From: Methylocella sp.
GTDB lineage: Bacteria > Pseudomonadota > Alphaproteobacteria > Rhizobiales > Beijerinckiaceae
Length of the DNA stretch: 64,000 bases
Assembly: GCA_037200525.1 (NCBI GenBank)
Contig: JBBCGG010000001.1
Coordinates: 3,092,501-3,156,500, forward strand
Direction: 5' to 3'
Shown: positions 15,371 to 25,007 of the stretch, piece by piece
Layout: each line of letters begins with the position of its first letter
Position numbering within the stretch: the first letter of the stretch is position 1
Made by a program: the position numbers and the translations under genes
Notes under the pieces: model-generated
What the model saw: only the letters and a program-made list of their open reading frames with translations
Told to the model about the DNA's origin: nothing
Databases searched by the model: none

Positions 15371-16594
15371 TTGTTCGCCCAGTTCCAGATATTCCGGTTG
15401 CCGCGACTTGTCTCATTCGTCGCGCTCGCCGCAGGCCTAGCGGGCTTGGCGGGCGGGTTCACTGTCGCCGCCGCGCAGACAATCCAGACGAGCGCCCCCC
15501 ACGCCATTCTGATTGATGCAGATACCCGAAGCGTCCTGTTCGAGAAGGACGCCGACGCCCTCGTGATCCCGGCTTCGACCGTCAAGACAATGACCGCTGA
15601 AGTGGTGTTTCATGAACTCACGGAAGGCAGGTTGAAGCTCGATGATCTCTTCCTGGTCAGCGAGAACGCCTGGCGGGTCGGCGGCGCCCCGGCGCGATCA
15701 TCGAGCATGTTCGCCGTGGTCAATAGCCGCGTCAGGGTGGAGGATTTGATCCGTGGTCTTGTCATCGATTCCGGCAATGACGCAGCCATTGCGCTCGCCG
15801 AGGGAGTCGCGGGTTCTGAGGGGGCTTTTGCTACGCTGATGATGAAACGCGGGCGCGAACTCGGATTGACGCGCTCCGTCTTCACCAACTCATGGGGCAA
15901 GGACGATCCCGAGCAAAAGGTCAGTCCGCGCGAGATGACCGCTCTCGCCAATCACATCATCCAGACCTACCCCGATTTTTACAAATATTTCGGCGAGAAG
16001 GAATTCACCTGGAACAAAATCAAACAGACAAATCGCAACCCGCTATTGACCATGGACATTGGCGCGGACGGGCTGAAAACAGGCAATATTGATGCCAGCG
16101 GCTATGGTCTGGTCGGCTCCGCCGTGGAGAACGGCCAACGTTTGATCCTTGCACTTTACGGCGCGGCGAGCGCCAAAGAACGCAGCGAGGAAGCTCGGAA
16201 GCTGCTGCTTTGGGGATTTCGGTCTTTCGACACCAAGATGATTTTCGGTCCGGGGGAGACAATCGGCTACGCCAAAGTCTATGGCGGCGAGAGCTCCGAT
16301 GTGCCGCTTGTCGCAGATGGAGAGATCAAAATTCTCACTCCGCGCGCGGGAGGTGAAAAATTCACCGGACGCATAGTGTATGATGGTCCTTTGATGGCCC
16401 CTGTTGCGGCGAACGTGCAAGTTGGCCATCTCAAAATTTCGCGCGGAGCGACCGAAGTGCTTGACCTGCCTCTGAAGACGGCGGCGGCGGTGGAGGTTGG
16501 CTCTTTGCCGCGCCGCGCAATGGACGCCGGGCTTGAATATGCTGGCGACCTGTTTCGAAAATATGTCTCGAATAAATATATCGCCAAGCAATGA
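15371..16594 (+). CDS. D-alanyl-D-alanine carboxypeptidase (PBP5/DacF family)
   Basis: 407 residues with an N-terminal signal/anchor (residues about 10-35). The three penicillin-binding motifs are S69-T-V-K72 in PASTVKTM, S134-G-N136 and K236-T-G238. The C-terminal PBP5-type beta domain follows (about 280-370), then an amphipathic end that may tether it to the membrane. It removes the terminal D-Ala from peptidoglycan pentapeptides. Translation starts at TTG with AAGGA about 6 bases upstream; no in-frame ATG lies near. Its stop overlaps the tmk start (ATGA), so cell-wall and nucleotide genes are co-transcribed, as in related genomes. Confidence 0.92.
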   Translation: MFAQFQIFRLPRLVSFVALAAGLAGLAGGFTVAAAQTIQTSAPHAILIDADTRSVLFEKDADALVIPASTVKTMTAEVVFHELTEGRLKLDDLFLVSENAWRVGGAPARSSSMFAVVNSRVRVEDLIRGLVIDSGNDAAIALAEGVAGSEGAFATLMMKRGRELGLTRSVFTNSWGKDDPEQKVSPREMTALANHIIQTYPDFYKYFGEKEFTWNKIKQTNRNPLLTMDIGADGLKTGNIDASGYGLVGSAVENGQRLILALYGAASAKERSEEARKLLLWGFRSFDTKMIFGPGETIGYAKVYGGESSDVPLVADGEIKILTPRAGGEKFTGRIVYDGPLMAPVAANVQVGHLKISRGATEVLDLPLKTAAAVEVGSLPRRAMDAGLEYAGDLFRKYVSNKYIAKQ

Positions 16595-17292
16595 ACGAGA
16601 AACCGGCGCCGAATAATGCGCCGCGGTCGCGGGGCATGTTGATCACCCTCGAGGGCGGGGAGGGCGCTGGCAAATCGACCCAGATCAGCCATCTTTCACA
16701 AAACTTGCGGAAGGCGGGAATTGAGGTCGTCGCAACTCGCGAGCCGGGCGGTTCGGAGGGCGCCGAAATCCTCCGCAACGTGCTTCTGTCCGGCGTCGTC
16801 AAGCCGCTTGGCCCCGTGGCGGAAGCGATCCTTTTCGCGGCGGCGAGGACTGATCACATCGACAAGACGATCGAGCCCGCTTTGGCGGCGGGAAAATGGG
16901 TCATCTCCGACCGATTCGCCGATTCGACGCGCGCCTATCAAGGCGGCCTTGGACAAATCGATCCGCGCTTTTTGCGTGCGCTTGAGAGAGTGACCTTAGG
17001 AGACCTGCGTCCAGACTTGACCCTTATTCTCGACCTGCCGGTCGAGGAGGGGCTTTTGCGCGCTGCGCGGCGGCGCAAGCCGGGAGAGGCGATCGACCGC
17101 TTCGAAAGCGAAAATCTTCAATTCCACCAAACCCTTCGCGCCGCCTTCCTTGCGATCGCGGCGTCCGACGCCGAGCGCTGCGCCGTGATCGACGCGAGCC
17201 GGGGGGAGGCGGAGGTCGCTGAGGCGCTTTGGGAGGTGATTTCTCGTCGTCTTCTCGACTCACAAGCCTTGGACTTAGCGCATGGCGGATAG
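16591..17292 (+). CDS. tmk: Thymidylate kinase
   Basis: 233 residues. The P-loop EGGEGAGKST (21-30), the DR-containing motif SDRFADSTRAYQG and the LID region RRRKPGEAIDRFE identify dTMP kinase, which phosphorylates dTMP to dTDP with ATP. It is translationally coupled to the carboxypeptidase gene upstream by a 4-base overlap and overlaps holB downstream by 11 bases. Confidence 0.96.
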   Translation: MNEKPAPNNAPRSRGMLITLEGGEGAGKSTQISHLSQNLRKAGIEVVATREPGGSEGAEILRNVLLSGVVKPLGPVAEAILFAAARTDHIDKTIEPALAAGKWVISDRFADSTRAYQGGLGQIDPRFLRALERVTLGDLRPDLTLILDLPVEEGLLRAARRRKPGEAIDRFESENLQFHQTLRAAFLAIAASDAERCAVIDASRGEAEVAEALWEVISRRLLDSQALDLAHGG

Positions 17293-18370
17293 AACGTCTC
17301 CGGCTGCATCGGGCGACGCGCCCCCTGAGGCGGACCGCTTCGAGGAGACCCCGCATCCTCGCGAAACTTTTGCGTTGTTTGGTCATGCCGAAGCTGAAAA
17401 CGAGCTTCTTGCCGCCTATCGCTCGCGTCATTTGCCGCAGGCGTTCCTCATTGGCGGCCTCACAGGCATAGGCAAGGCCACCTTGGCATGGCGGCTTGCG
17501 CGGTTTCTCCTCGCGCACCCTGATCCCGCCGGCGCGCCAGACGCGATAGATCTTTCTGTGCCGCATGATCATCCGGCCGCGCGGCAACTCAGCTCTTTGG
17601 CGCACCCTGATCTTTTTCTGCTGCGGCGGGCGTGGAACGAGAAAACCAAAAAGCATTTCACCGAGATCCGCGTCGATGACGTGCGTCGCGCGATTCACAT
17701 GTTCCAACAGTCGGCGGGACGCGGCGGCTACCGGGTTTGCATCGTCGATAGCGCCGAGGATCTCAATCTGTCCGGCGCCAATGCGCTTTTGAAGCTCATC
17801 GAGGAGCCGCCGCCGCGTTCGGTTTTTCTGATCATTGCGCATCGGCCGGGCCGGGTGCTTGCGACGATTCGTTCACGCTGCCGCGTTATCGGTCTAAAAC
17901 CGCTCGCTGCTGCGGACATGGCGCGAACAGTGGCCGCGCTCGGGCCGCCCTGGTCTTCCGCTCGAGATGCGGAGCTGGCGGCGGCGATCAATCGTTCGCA
18001 AGGCTCCATGCATGACGTGCTGCGGCTTCTCAACGGACGCGGCGTCGAGTTCGACGCGCATTTGCGGCGAATGCTCGAAGATTTGCCGCGCATCGACTGG
18101 CGCGCGGTCCATTCCTTGGCCGAGCGGGTCTCTCCGCGCGACGGCGGCAATGACTATGATGCGATGATGGACTCTGTTTTCGACTGGCTCGAGGCGAGGG
18201 TGCGCAACGGGGAGGGTGGCGGCGCCCGGCGGCTTGCGCCCTACGCCGAGGTATGGGAAAAAGTGACTGAGGCGGCGCGCCAGATCGAAGCTCTTAATCT
18301 CGACAAACGCCCTTTCGTCCTCTCCCTTTTCGCCGATTTGGCCGCGGCCGCCCGGGCCTCCTCAACCTGA
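17282..18370 (+). CDS. holB: DNA polymerase III delta' subunit
   Basis: 362 residues. An N-terminal AAA+ module has GGLTGIGKAT (58-67) in place of a strict Walker A, LPQAFLIGG before it, and NALLKLIEEPPPRSVFLI followed by RSRCRVI (sensor 1/SRC region). Delta' is the ATP-independent stator of the clamp loader, so a degenerate P-loop is normal. The four zinc-binding Cys of the enterobacterial protein are not visible, as in many alphaproteobacterial versions. It sits between tmk and metG, the standard neighbourhood. Confidence 0.93.
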   Translation: MADRTSPAASGDAPPEADRFEETPHPRETFALFGHAEAENELLAAYRSRHLPQAFLIGGLTGIGKATLAWRLARFLLAHPDPAGAPDAIDLSVPHDHPAARQLSSLAHPDLFLLRRAWNEKTKKHFTEIRVDDVRRAIHMFQQSAGRGGYRVCIVDSAEDLNLSGANALLKLIEEPPPRSVFLIIAHRPGRVLATIRSRCRVIGLKPLAAADMARTVAALGPPWSSARDAELAAAINRSQGSMHDVLRLLNGRGVEFDAHLRRMLEDLPRIDWRAVHSLAERVSPRDGGNDYDAMMDSVFDWLEARVRNGEGGGARRLAPYAEVWEKVTEAARQIEALNLDKRPFVLSLFADLAAAARASST

Positions 18371-18416
18371 AACCTTGTTTTGCCGCGCCGACCGCGAACT
18401 TTGAGATTGCAAATCC

Positions 18417-19976
18417 ATGTCCGCCCGTCCGTATTTTTATATAACGACCGCAATTCCCTACGCGAACGGCGCGCCGCATATCGGGCACGCTTATGAGCGA
18501 ATCGCGACCGATGCGATCGCGAGGTTCAAGCGGCTCGACGGTTATGACGTCCTGTTCGTCACCGGCATGGACGAACATGGTCAAAAAATGCAGCAGACCG
18601 CCGCGCGGGAGGGCATAACGCCACAGCAATTGGCGGATCGCACGGCGGCGCAATTCGCCGCGATGGGGGCGGCTCTCAACGCTCCAGCTGATGATATCGT
18701 CCGGACGACTGAGCCGCGCCACCACGCCGCAGCGCAAGAGATGTGGAAGCGCATGGAGGCGGCCGGCGATATATATCTGTCGAAATATCCTGGGTGGTAT
18801 TCCGTCCGGGACGAAGCCTTTTTCGACGAGTCGGAATTAATCGAAGGCGCCAACGGGGCGCGGCTCGCGCCGACCGGCGCTCCGGTCGAGTGGATCGAGG
18901 AGGAAAGCTATTATTTTAGGCTCTCGGCGTACCAGGACCGCCTGCTCGCGCTGTATCGCGACCAGCCCGAGTTCATTACCCCCGAGAAATATCGCAATGA
19001 AATTGTCGCCTTCGTCGAGCGGGGCTTAAACGACCTTTCGATCAGCCGTTCAACTTTTGACTGGGGCATCGGGGTTCCGGGCGACCCGCGCCATGTGATG
19101 TATGTCTGGGTCGACGCCCTAACGAATTACATCACTGGGACCGGCTTTCCTGATCCGACGGCGGCGCGGAGCCATTTTTGGCCAGCCGACGCGCATGTGA
19201 TCGGCAAGGACATCACGCGATTTCACGCGACCTATTGGCCGGCGTTCCTAATGTCGGCCGGCCTCGCGACGCCCAAGCAAATCGTCGTGCATGGCTTTCT
19301 GTTTAATCGCGGCGAGAAAATGTCGAAGTCGGTCGGCAATGTGATCGATCCTTTCGTGCTCGCCGAGCATTACGGCGTCGATCCGTTCCGCTATTTCCTG
19401 CTGCGCGAAGTGCCTTTTGGGCAGGACGGCAATTATTCGCATGAGGCGATCGTCAATCGCATCAATGCTGATCTCGCCAATGATCTGGGCAATTTGGCTC
19501 AGCGCTCTTTGTCTATGTTGGCGAAGAACTGCGGCGGTAAGGCGCCTCTTCCTGGGAGCCTGACCGACGCCGACCGGGCAATTCTGGCGCAAGCGGCGGC
19601 GCTTCCGGGCAAAGCCCGCGCGGCTATGCGGGATTACGCCTTGCATCTGGTTTTGACTGAAATCTGGCGCGTCGTGGCGGAAACCAACCGCTATTTCGCC
19701 GGTGAAGAACCCTGGATCAAGCGCAAAACGGATCCGGCGCGCATGGAGACGATCCTCTATGTGACCACCGAGACTTTGCGCATAGTCGCGATCATGGCCC
19801 AGCCTTTCATGCCGGCCTCAATGGCGAAGCTTCTCGACTTGTTGAGCGTTGCGGCCACGGCCCGCGATTTTGCGGCGGCCGAGGTTGTCGAGGGACTGAC
19901 GCCCGGCGTCTCATTGCCGGAGCCGCAGCCGATCTTTCCGCGTTATATTGAGCCTGCGGAGACGCTGGCGAATTGA
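18417..19976 (+). CDS. metG: Methionyl-tRNA synthetase
   Basis: 519 residues, class I synthetase. [14 protein letters not shown] has the HIGH motif at 21-24, and [10 protein letters not shown] gives the KMSKS loop near 301-305. The connective-peptide region (DEALFDES-like segment around 120-140) lacks the four-Cys zinc knuckle, and there is no C-terminal dimerisation (EMAP-like) domain. This is the short form usual in alphaproteobacteria. It charges both initiator and elongator tRNA-Met. An unremarkable gap of 46 bases follows holB, and the tatD-like gene starts 30 bases later. Confidence 0.97.
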   Translation: MSARPYFYITTAIPYANGAPHIGHAYERIATDAIARFKRLDGYDVLFVTGMDEHGQKMQQTAAREGITPQQLADRTAAQFAAMGAALNAPADDIVRTTEPRHHAAAQEMWKRMEAAGDIYLSKYPGWYSVRDEAFFDESELIEGANGARLAPTGAPVEWIEEESYYFRLSAYQDRLLALYRDQPEFITPEKYRNEIVAFVERGLNDLSISRSTFDWGIGVPGDPRHVMYVWVDALTNYITGTGFPDPTAARSHFWPADAHVIGKDITRFHATYWPAFLMSAGLATPKQIVVHGFLFNRGEKMSKSVGNVIDPFVLAEHYGVDPFRYFLLREVPFGQDGNYSHEAIVNRINADLANDLGNLAQRSLSMLAKNCGGKAPLPGSLTDADRAILAQAAALPGKARAAMRDYALHLVLTEIWRVVAETNRYFAGEEPWIKRKTDPARMETILYVTTETLRIVAIMAQPFMPASMAKLLDLLSVAATARDFAAAEVVEGLTPGVSLPEPQPIFPRYIEPAETLAN

Positions 19977-20006
19977 TATCTTCGAGCCGATATACAGCTT
20001 AAGCCC

Positions 20007-20807
20007 ATGTTGATTGACAGTCACTGCCATCTCGATTTTCCGGATTTTTCAGCTGAGCGCGACGCAGTGGTGGAGCGCGCCCGCGGCGCCGGCGTTCGGC
20101 GCATGATCACCATTTCGACACGGGTCGATAAATTCGCTTCAATCAGCGCTCTCGCGGAGGCTTACCCGGAGGTGTTCTGCACCGTCGGCGACCATCCCGA
20201 TCATGTCCACGAGGGTCCCGAAGCAAGCCTCGATCAATTGCTGCTGCTGGCGCAGCATCCAAAATGCGTTGGAATCGGCGAGGCGGGGCTCGACTACCAC
20301 TACGACAATGCTCCGCGCGATCTCGCTGAACAGGTCTTTCGCACTCATATCGCCGCTGCCCGCCAGACCGGTCTGCCGCTGGTCATCCATGCGCGCGAGG
20401 CCGACGCGGACATGGCGGCCATTTTGACGGACGAGATGGGGAAGGGGCCTTTCAAGGCGATCCTTCATTGCTTCACCTCGTCTCTGTCCCTCGCCGAGAC
20501 CGGCCTGGCGCTCGGTCTCTCGATTTCATTTTCCGGCATTGTAACGTTCAAGAAATCCGAAGCTTTGCGGGATATCGCCCGCATCGTTCCGCTGGATCGG
20601 CTTCTGATCGAAACCGACGCTCCGTTTCTGGCGCCGGTCCCGCATCGGGGCAAACGCAATGAACCGGCCTTTGTCGCCGCCACGGCCAAAACTCTGGCGG
20701 AGGTGAAAGGCCTTTCGATCGAGGGCCTCGCCGCGCAAACGAGCGCCAATGCGTTGCGTCTCTTCGACAAAATGCCGCCGCCTCAATCTGACGCCGAGGC
20801 TGCATGA
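20007..20807 (+). CDS. TatD-family metal-dependent deoxyribonuclease
   Basis: 266 residues, TIM-barrel amidohydrolase fold. Metal ligands are visible in DSHCHLDF (H6, H8), IGEAGLDYHY (Glu), LVIHAREAD (His), ILHCFTSSL (His) and LIETDAPFLAP (Asp). TatD proteins cleave DNA with 3'-5' exonuclease activity and have been tied to DNA damage and quality control. The YcfH subgroup sits next to tmk/holB/metG as here. The gene overlaps the following MBL-fold gene by four bases. Confidence 0.93.
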   Translation: MLIDSHCHLDFPDFSAERDAVVERARGAGVRRMITISTRVDKFASISALAEAYPEVFCTVGDHPDHVHEGPEASLDQLLLLAQHPKCVGIGEAGLDYHYDNAPRDLAEQVFRTHIAAARQTGLPLVIHAREADADMAAILTDEMGKGPFKAILHCFTSSLSLAETGLALGLSISFSGIVTFKKSEALRDIARIVPLDRLLIETDAPFLAPVPHRGKRNEPAFVAATAKTLAEVKGLSIEGLAAQTSANALRLFDKMPPPQSDAEAA

Positions 20808-21601
20808 GCCTTTCAATCACGATTTTGGGCTGCGGATCCTCCGGCGGGGTTCCGCGGGTCGGGCAAGGCTGGGGCGCGTGCGACCCGAGCAACCCCAAGA
20901 ACCGCAGGCGACGCTGTTCAATCCTTGTCGAGCAAACCGGAGCCGGGGGCGGCAAAACGCAGGTGCTGATCGATACGTCGCCCGATCTTCGCGAACAATT
21001 GCTGGCGGAGGACGTCAAGCGCCTCGATGGAATTTTGCTTACCCACCCGCACGCCGACCATACCCACGGGATCGACGACGTGCGGCCTCTTGTCATCATG
21101 GCTCGGCGCAAAATCGATTTTTATATGGACGAAGCGACCGCTGCAGTCGTGCGCACCAGCTTCAGCTATCTTTTCGCAACTCCGGCCGACAGCCAATATC
21201 CGGCTTTATTGAACGAACGCCGCCTCAGCGCTGGCGTCGCCGTGCGCATCGAAGGTCCGGGCGGCGTCATCGAAGCTCTGCCGTTCCGGCTGAAGCATGG
21301 CGAAATCGACGCGCTCGGGTTTCGCTTCGGAAATATCGCCTATTCGCCCGATCTCAACGCCATACCCGCCGAGGCGCTTGATTGCCTAGAGGGTCTCGAT
21401 CTGTGGATCACCGGGGCCTTGCGCTACACACCGCACCCAAGTCATTTTTCGTTGCCCGAAACCCTGGCCTGGATCGCCAAATTACAGCCAAAGAGCGCAA
21501 TTCTCACCAATCTCCATACCGATCTTGATTTTGAACGCCTGAAAGCGGAGCTTCCGGCCAACGTCAAGCCGGCTTTCGATGGCATGCGCATCAACGCTTG
21601 A
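20804..21601 (+). CDS. MBL-fold metallo-hydrolase (PhnP-like)
   Basis: 265 residues. The beta-lactamase-fold metal motif is THPHADHTHGIDD (residues about 80-92), followed by further ligands in LKHGEIDALGF, SPDLN and the C-terminal LTNLHTDLD. An N-terminal ILGCGSSGGVPRVG and a nearby Cys-containing CDPSNPKNRRRRCS segment match the PhnP-like phosphodiesterase group. The natural substrate is not known; cyclic phosphodiesters are cleaved by characterised relatives. Start codon overlaps the tatD-like stop. Confidence 0.88.
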   Translation: MSLSITILGCGSSGGVPRVGQGWGACDPSNPKNRRRRCSILVEQTGAGGGKTQVLIDTSPDLREQLLAEDVKRLDGILLTHPHADHTHGIDDVRPLVIMARRKIDFYMDEATAAVVRTSFSYLFATPADSQYPALLNERRLSAGVAVRIEGPGGVIEALPFRLKHGEIDALGFRFGNIAYSPDLNAIPAEALDCLEGLDLWITGALRYTPHPSHFSLPETLAWIAKLQPKSAILTNLHTDLDFERLKAELPANVKPAFDGMRINA

Positions 21602-21923
21602 GTTTCCGTCGCGCCGCATCGCTTCGAGACCACGGGCGATGCAAAAGGCTCGCTCGATAGCGCTGGCTAAACCTACAATGTTGTTTTCGTTCTAACTTCC
21701 AGCGGCCGCCTCGCCTACTGGTTATGGTTCCATAATATTGATTATGCGAATCATCGATCTGGAAGCAAAGCTTCCTTTTTGTTTCCGTCCTCATTTTGTA
21801 CCGCGTCAGGGCGTTTTCTTGCGGCGTTTTTCCGCGAGAAGAGCGTGAAACTTGGCTAATTAAGGTAGCCAAGGACTTCAACTATTGATATGTTTTTTAG
21901 CACGCGGGGCTTAGGCATTCACA
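21602..21923. other. Intergenic region with 8-bp inverted repeat
   Basis: No coding frame supported. AT-richer than its surroundings. The inverted repeat CTTGGCTA/TAGCCAAG (21851-21858, 21866-21873; 7-base loop) could be a regulatory site or weak terminator. The long stretch fits a cold-shock gene with a long 5' untranslated leader. Confidence 0.45.
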
Positions 21924-22061
21924 ATGGATACGATTGGTGAGACGGTTGGCTGGCGCCCGCGGGTTGCTGGCCTTTTGGCGTGGGTCGGTTGGCGGCGTGA
22001 ACTAGATGAATTGGCGGCGGTTGTAGGCGGAGACGAGCAGGCACATCATGAGCAAAGGTAG
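21924..22061 (+). CDS. Possible 45-residue leader ORF overlapping cold-shock gene
   Basis: ATG opens MDTIGETVGWRPRVAGLLAW… with many Trp, Val and Leu residues, ending …DEQAHHEQR and TAG. It overlaps the start of the cold-shock gene by 14 bases in another frame. No strong ribosome binding site is seen. It could be a translated leader that couples to the cold-shock gene, or only open sequence within a structured, TGGCG-rich 5' leader. No family is recognised. Confidence 0.25.
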   Translation: MDTIGETVGWRPRVAGLLAWVGWRRELDELAAVVGGDEQAHHEQR

Positions 22062-22707
22062 AGATTTCCGGGGACCAAAAAAGCGTGGCTTTGACGATGA
22101 TGGGCCCTCTCCTTACGAGCCGCCGCGGCAGAGCCGGACTCCCCGTTCAAGTTTTGGCGGGCCTGGCGGCGTCGCGCCTGATTTACCGCCCCCGACCAGT
22201 GGCCCCAGCGTTGACGCCGTAGTTAAATGGTTCAAAGGCGATAAGGGCTTCGGCTTCGTCGAACTGAGCAATGGAAGCGGCGATGCATTCTTGCATATAG
22301 GCGCGCTCCAGGCCGCCGGCTACGAGACGGTGCCTCCGGGCGCGAAATTGAAGGTTAATGTGAGCAACGGCATGAAGGGCGCGCAGGTAACGCGCGTTCT
22401 CGAAGTCGACACCGCTGGGGCGGTTGAAAGAGCTCCGCAGCCGCGAGCGTTCGGCGATTCGCCGCGGCCTGCCCGTCGCGCTCCGGATCCGTCAACGGCC
22501 GTTTCAATCACCGGGACGGTGAAATGGTTCGACGACAACAAAGGTTTTGGCTTCGTCCAGTCGAATGACGGCGGCAAAGACGTCTTCGTCCATATTTCGA
22601 TCCTTGGGCCATCGGGCGTGCAGAACTTGGCTGAAGGACAGCCGGTGAGCATGCGCGTCGTCGATACGCCAAAAGGGCGCGAGGCCTTGTCGATTTCGCT
22701 CGAGTGA
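22048..22707 (+). CDS. Cold-shock protein with two cold-shock domains
   Basis: 219 residues. A Gly/Pro/Arg-rich N-terminus (1-50) is followed by CSD 1 (about 54-118, VVKWFKGDKGFGFVEL…DAFLHIGAL). A linker rich in Pro/Arg comes next, then CSD 2 (about 150-219, GTVKWFDDNKGFGFVQS…KDVFVHISIL). Each domain has RNP1 (KGFGFV) and RNP2 (VFVHI or AFLHI) nucleic-acid-binding motifs. Double-CSD proteins are characteristic of alphaproteobacteria, where some are induced in stationary phase rather than by cold. A likely leader or small ORF precedes it, and a terminator-like hairpin follows. Confidence 0.93.
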   Translation: MSKGRDFRGPKKRGFDDDGPSPYEPPRQSRTPRSSFGGPGGVAPDLPPPTSGPSVDAVVKWFKGDKGFGFVELSNGSGDAFLHIGALQAAGYETVPPGAKLKVNVSNGMKGAQVTRVLEVDTAGAVERAPQPRAFGDSPRPARRAPDPSTAVSITGTVKWFDDNKGFGFVQSNDGGKDVFVHISILGPSGVQNLAEGQPVSMRVVDTPKGREALSISLE

Positions 22708-22746
22708 GCGAGATCGCGCTGGTCACCATATATCTCACTTGATCTT

Positions 22747-22784
22747 GAGCATGATCGTTTCGTTTGAACCGTTCATGCTCTTTT
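22747..22784 (+). terminator. Hairpin terminator, REP-like, after cold-shock gene
   Basis: Stem GAGCATGA/TCATGCTC with an 18-base loop and following TTTT. The left arm and loop (GCATGATCGTTTCGTTTGAA) resemble a sequence at 45127-45150, so this may also belong to a dispersed repeat family. Confidence 0.65.
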
Positions 22785-22838
22785 CATGTGTGCTTTCCGG
22801 ACGTTGATCCCTGCGCTCCATGTTCAAATGCGGCCTTC

Positions 22839-23705
22839 ATGTCATCGCCTCGCAATATCCAAAGCCTCTTAGACATTATGGCGGCGCTTCGTTCGCCGGA
22901 GACCGGCTGCAGCTGGGATATCGCTCAGACTTTTGAGACGATCATTCCCTATACGATCGAAGAAGCCTATGAGGTCGCCGACGCCATTGAGCGGCGCGAC
23001 ATGCAGGACTTGCGCGACGAGTTGGGCGATTTGCTGCTTCAGGTCGTCTTTCACGCGCGAATCGCCGAAGAAAAAGGCGATTTCGATTTCGACGGCGTCG
23101 TCGAGGCAATTACGCAAAAGATGATCCGCCGCCACCCACACGTATTCGGCGACGCCAAGGGGCTCAGCGCCGACGAAGTCCAGGCGATCTGGGCGCGGAT
23201 CAAATCCGAAGAAAAATCAGCGAAGCGGGCCGCGTCGCAGGCGGCCGGCGAGACTTCGCACAGCGGCATTCTCGAGGATGTTCCACTGGCCCTGCCCGGT
23301 TTGACGCGCGCGATCAAACTACAAACCAAGGCCTCAAGCGTCGGTTTCGACTGGAACGATATCCGTCTGGTCTTGGATAAGATTCGCGAAGAAACCGCCG
23401 AGATAGAAGCCGCGCTCGACCTCGGCGAGCTAGACGCGGTTCAGGATGCTCTCGAAGACGAAATCGGCGATCTGTTGTTTGCGGTCGCCAATCTAGCCCG
23501 GCACGCGCAAATTGACCCCGAATCGGCCATTCGCCGCTCCAACGCCAAGTTCGAGCGACGGTTTGGCTTCATAGAACAATCCCTTGTGCGCCAGGGCGTC
23601 CCTGCGGGGGGCGCGACATTGGATGATATGGACGCGCTTTGGAACGAAGCCAAGGCAGAGGAAAATTTAAGGCAAGCCGTGAGGCCGCCAGCTCAAGTCA
23701 AATGA
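22839..23705 (+). CDS. mazG: Nucleoside triphosphate pyrophosphohydrolase MazG
   Basis: 288 residues from the chosen ATG (MSSPRNIQSLLDIMAALRSP), which matches the family N-terminus; an upstream in-frame start would add 25 unconserved residues. There are two MazG domains. The N-terminal one has CSWDIAQTFETIIPYTIEEAYE and DELGDLLLQVVFHA (metal-binding E-x-x-E and E-x-x-D). The C-terminal one has KIREETAEIEAAL and EDEIGDLLFAVANLAR. It hydrolyses noncanonical and canonical NTPs to NMP and pyrophosphate. Convergent with hflX. Confidence 0.94.
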   Translation: MSSPRNIQSLLDIMAALRSPETGCSWDIAQTFETIIPYTIEEAYEVADAIERRDMQDLRDELGDLLLQVVFHARIAEEKGDFDFDGVVEAITQKMIRRHPHVFGDAKGLSADEVQAIWARIKSEEKSAKRAASQAAGETSHSGILEDVPLALPGLTRAIKLQTKASSVGFDWNDIRLVLDKIREETAEIEAALDLGELDAVQDALEDEIGDLLFAVANLARHAQIDPESAIRRSNAKFERRFGFIEQSLVRQGVPAGGATLDDMDALWNEAKAEENLRQAVRPPAQVK

Positions 23706-23792
23706 AGACGGAAGAAAACTAGATGCAATTTCAATTGCTTGCGTCGTATAGCTGTCTTTTAACATCAGTTGCGACTCCGCCATTGGGCGAAT

Positions 23793-25007
23793 TTATTCAG
23801 CTGCGGGATCGCTTGCAGGCGTGAAAAATTTCCGCCGCAAAGGTTCAACTCGTTCCGGCGCAACCCGGACCCGCATATGCAGAGAGCCATCCGCAGCGGC
23901 GCCTTTGCGCATGACCTCGGTATTCTCATAGAGCCAGTGGAGGCCTTGGCCGTCTTCTGGCTTCAGAGCGATGTCGAATGTGATTCGGCCGACCGCAAGG
24001 CGCGCCTCAATCATCGTCCGCAGTTCATCGCAACCCTGCCCCGTCAGCGCCGAAACGATGATCGGTTTCGCATTCGTCGCCCTGCGCTTTGCGCTGTTTT
24101 GCGCCTCCGCAAGAGCCTCCTCGCCGAGAAGGTCCGCTTTGTTCCAAACTTCCACCAGGCGGTTGTCGTTCGCCGGATCGACGCCGAGGTCGTTGAGGAT
24201 GGTCTCAACGTCGGCAAGCTGGGCCTCGGCATCTTCGTGCGCAATATCGCGGACATGCAAAATGACGTCAGCTTCGAGCACCTCCTCCAAGGTTGCGCGG
24301 AAGGCCGAGACCAACGTCGTCGGAAGATCGGAGATAAAACCGACTGTGTCCGACAGAATGATCTCCCCGCCATGAGCAAGGGAAACCTTGCGCAATGTCG
24401 GATCGAGCGTCGCGAAAAGCATATCCTCGGCCAGGACGTCAGCTTGCGTTAGTCGGTTGAATAGCGTGGATTTACCCGCGTTGGTGTAGCCGACCAGCGC
24501 AACAATTGGATAAGGCACGGCGCTGCGGCTCTTGCGATGCAGGCCGCGCATGCGCTTCACGCCTTCGAGCTCTAGCTCGATCTTCGTCATGCGCTCCTGG
24601 AGCAACCGCCGGTCGCTCTCGATTTGAGTTTCGCCGGGACCGCCGAGGAAGCCGAAACCACCACGCTGGCGCTCAAGGTGGGTCCAGGAGCGCACCAGCC
24701 GCGCCTTCTGATAAGCGAGATGGGCCAACTCAACCTGGAGCGCGCCTTCACGCGTTCGGGCCCTTCGCCCGAAAATCTCGAGAATAAGTCCGGTGCGATC
24801 GATGACTTTGACCGAAAATGCTTTTTCGAGGTTACGCTGCTGCCCCGGCGTTAAGGCGCAATCCATGAAGACGAGTTGGATTTCATTGGCGCTGATAAGG
24901 TCGGCGATTTCCTCGACTTTGCCTTTGCCGAGATAGGTCGCTGGACGTACTGCAGCAAGATTGACGATTATCCCAGCCACAATGTCGAGATCAATAGCAT
25001 CGGCCAA
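23793..25007 (-). CDS. hflX: GTPase HflX (start uncertain, probably longer)
   Basis: From TTG at 25007 the product is 404 residues. It has the HflX N-domain (ATYLGKGKVEEIADLI, CALTPGQQRNLEKAF, RTGLILEIFGRRARTREGALQVELA), the GFGFLGGPGETQIESDRR hinge, then G1 GYTNAGKST (173-181), G3 DTVGF and G4 NKAD. HflX binds and splits stalled ribosomes. The conserved part clearly begins earlier: codons up to about 25169 encode …RALVIGPYLNERASRA…EARFAEANGLADAIDLD, typical of the family. No ATG, GTG or TTG precedes that part in frame. GGAG followed by six bases leads to an ATC at 25169, giving 458 residues. Follows hfq in the usual operon. Confidence 0.9.
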   Translation of the reverse strand: MADAIDLDIVAGIIVNLAAVRPATYLGKGKVEEIADLISANEIQLVFMDCALTPGQQRNLEKAFSVKVIDRTGLILEIFGRRARTREGALQVELAHLAYQKARLVRSWTHLERQRGGFGFLGGPGETQIESDRRLLQERMTKIELELEGVKRMRGLHRKSRSAVPYPIVALVGYTNAGKSTLFNRLTQADVLAEDMLFATLDPTLRKVSLAHGGEIILSDTVGFISDLPTTLVSAFRATLEEVLEADVILHVRDIAHEDAEAQLADVETILNDLGVDPANDNRLVEVWNKADLLGEEALAEAQNSAKRRATNAKPIIVSALTGQGCDELRTMIEARLAVGRITFDIALKPEDGQGLHWLYENTEVMRKGAAADGSLHMRVRVAPERVEPLRRKFFTPASDPAAE

